This document shows positions 15,368 through 15,461 of a stretch of 15,461 nucleotides of DNA, in pieces. The notes under the pieces were generated by a model. That model worked only from the letters and a program-made list of their open reading frames with translations. It was not told the origin of the DNA and did not search any database. Every line of letters begins with the position of its first letter. The stretch's first letter is position 1. Made by a program: the position numbers and the translations under genes. This DNA comes from Gammaproteobacteria bacterium (GTDB taxonomy: Bacteria > Pseudomonadota > Gammaproteobacteria > Eutrophobiales > Eutrophobiaceae). The DNA is taken from positions 1 to 15,461 of the forward strand of contig SMWN01000041.1 in the NCBI GenBank assembly GCA_004356415.1. The letters run 5' to 3'.

Positions 15368-15461
15368 ATGAACAGGAAAAACTCATTGAGACAGTTTAGA
15401 TTGAGTAGCGTAGGCCTGGGAATAGGTATGTGTTTTTTTCTCGCTGCTTGCGGGGGATCCG
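15368..15461 (+). CDS. Lipoprotein, N-terminal 31 residues only (3' end outside the window)
   Basis: The frame starting at ATG 15368 reads MNRKNSLRQFRLSSVGLGIG followed by MCFFLAACGGS and is cut by the window end. It has a basic n-region (Arg3, Lys4, Arg8, Arg11), a hydrophobic core (about 15-26) and a lipobox LAAC with the acylated cysteine at 28. Gly at +2, not Asp, predicts sorting to the outer membrane in gammaproteobacteria. A TTG at 15401 is a later but less fitting start, as it loses the basic region. The ribosome site is weak (ATAAAAG). The family cannot be named from this fragment. Confidence 0.6.
   Translation, partial: MNRKNSLRQFRLSSVGLGIGMCFFLAACGGS

Noticed and set aside
15343..15399. 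18-codon frame (MELSIRIKDEQEKLIETV) just before the lipoprotein gene
   Set aside because: It lacks a ribosome site and overlaps the start of a better supported lipoprotein frame; a leader peptide cannot be excluded but is not supported.
15452..15460. GGATCC at the very end of the window as a cloning junction
   Set aside because: It lies inside a sensible lipoprotein frame (CGGS after the lipobox), and the bases beside it do not look like vector, so it is most simply genomic.

Overview
The window looks like a chromosomal segment of a moderately AT-rich, autotrophic gammaproteobacterium. HemY, MsbA, PmbA/TldE and a UvrD beginning MDVSLVLDDLNESQREAV are gammaproteobacterial housekeeping genes. 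A proteobacterial class I phosphoribulokinase implies the Calvin cycle, so a chemolithoautotroph or phototroph is likely. The sequence alone does not give a genus.

Layout, left to right. (1) The 3' end of hemY, then a structured repeat (copy A) and about 220 nt of apparently empty DNA. (2) A leftward cluster prk - parA-like - 2Fe-2S/FAD reductase. (3) An intergenic region between prk and msbA with a candidate msbA promoter and hairpins that may be a diverged repeat copy. (4) msbA, rightward. (5) A tightly coupled leftward operon moxR - DUF58 - transglutaminase (tgpA-like), convergent with msbA, with start and stop codons overlapping by 1 and 4 nt and a symmetric operator-like sequence upstream. 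(6) An accessory island at about 9.8-11.4 kb: repeat copy B, an integron attC site, an outer-membrane-barrel-like gene in that cassette, and repeat copy C in the opposite orientation. (7) pmbA (leftward) divergent from uvrD (rightward). (8) A 260-nt element with long imperfect terminal inverted repeats after uvrD, then the first 31 codons of a lipoprotein gene cut by the window end.

The most interesting part is the island. The sequence just past the stop codon of the 278-aa barrel-like gene has the architecture of an integron attC: GCCTAAC, unpaired spacer, bulged stem, variable loop, stem, spacer, GTTAAGA. The other edge of the putative cassette carries GTTAGGC. The bases at both junctions fit integrase insertion of one cassette into a non-attC GTT site, with no integrase nearby. 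The cassette sits between two inverted copies of a roughly 220-230-nt repeat. Stems in that repeat vary by compensatory changes while short TCCT-type loops are conserved, suggesting an element selected for its fold as RNA or single-stranded DNA.

Functionally, prk serves CO2 fixation and its adjacent orphan ParA-type ATPase may have a positioning role. MsbA flips lipid A. The moxR operon probably acts on envelope or periplasmic proteins. PmbA works with TldD in peptide maturation or degradation. UvrD serves nucleotide excision and mismatch repair.
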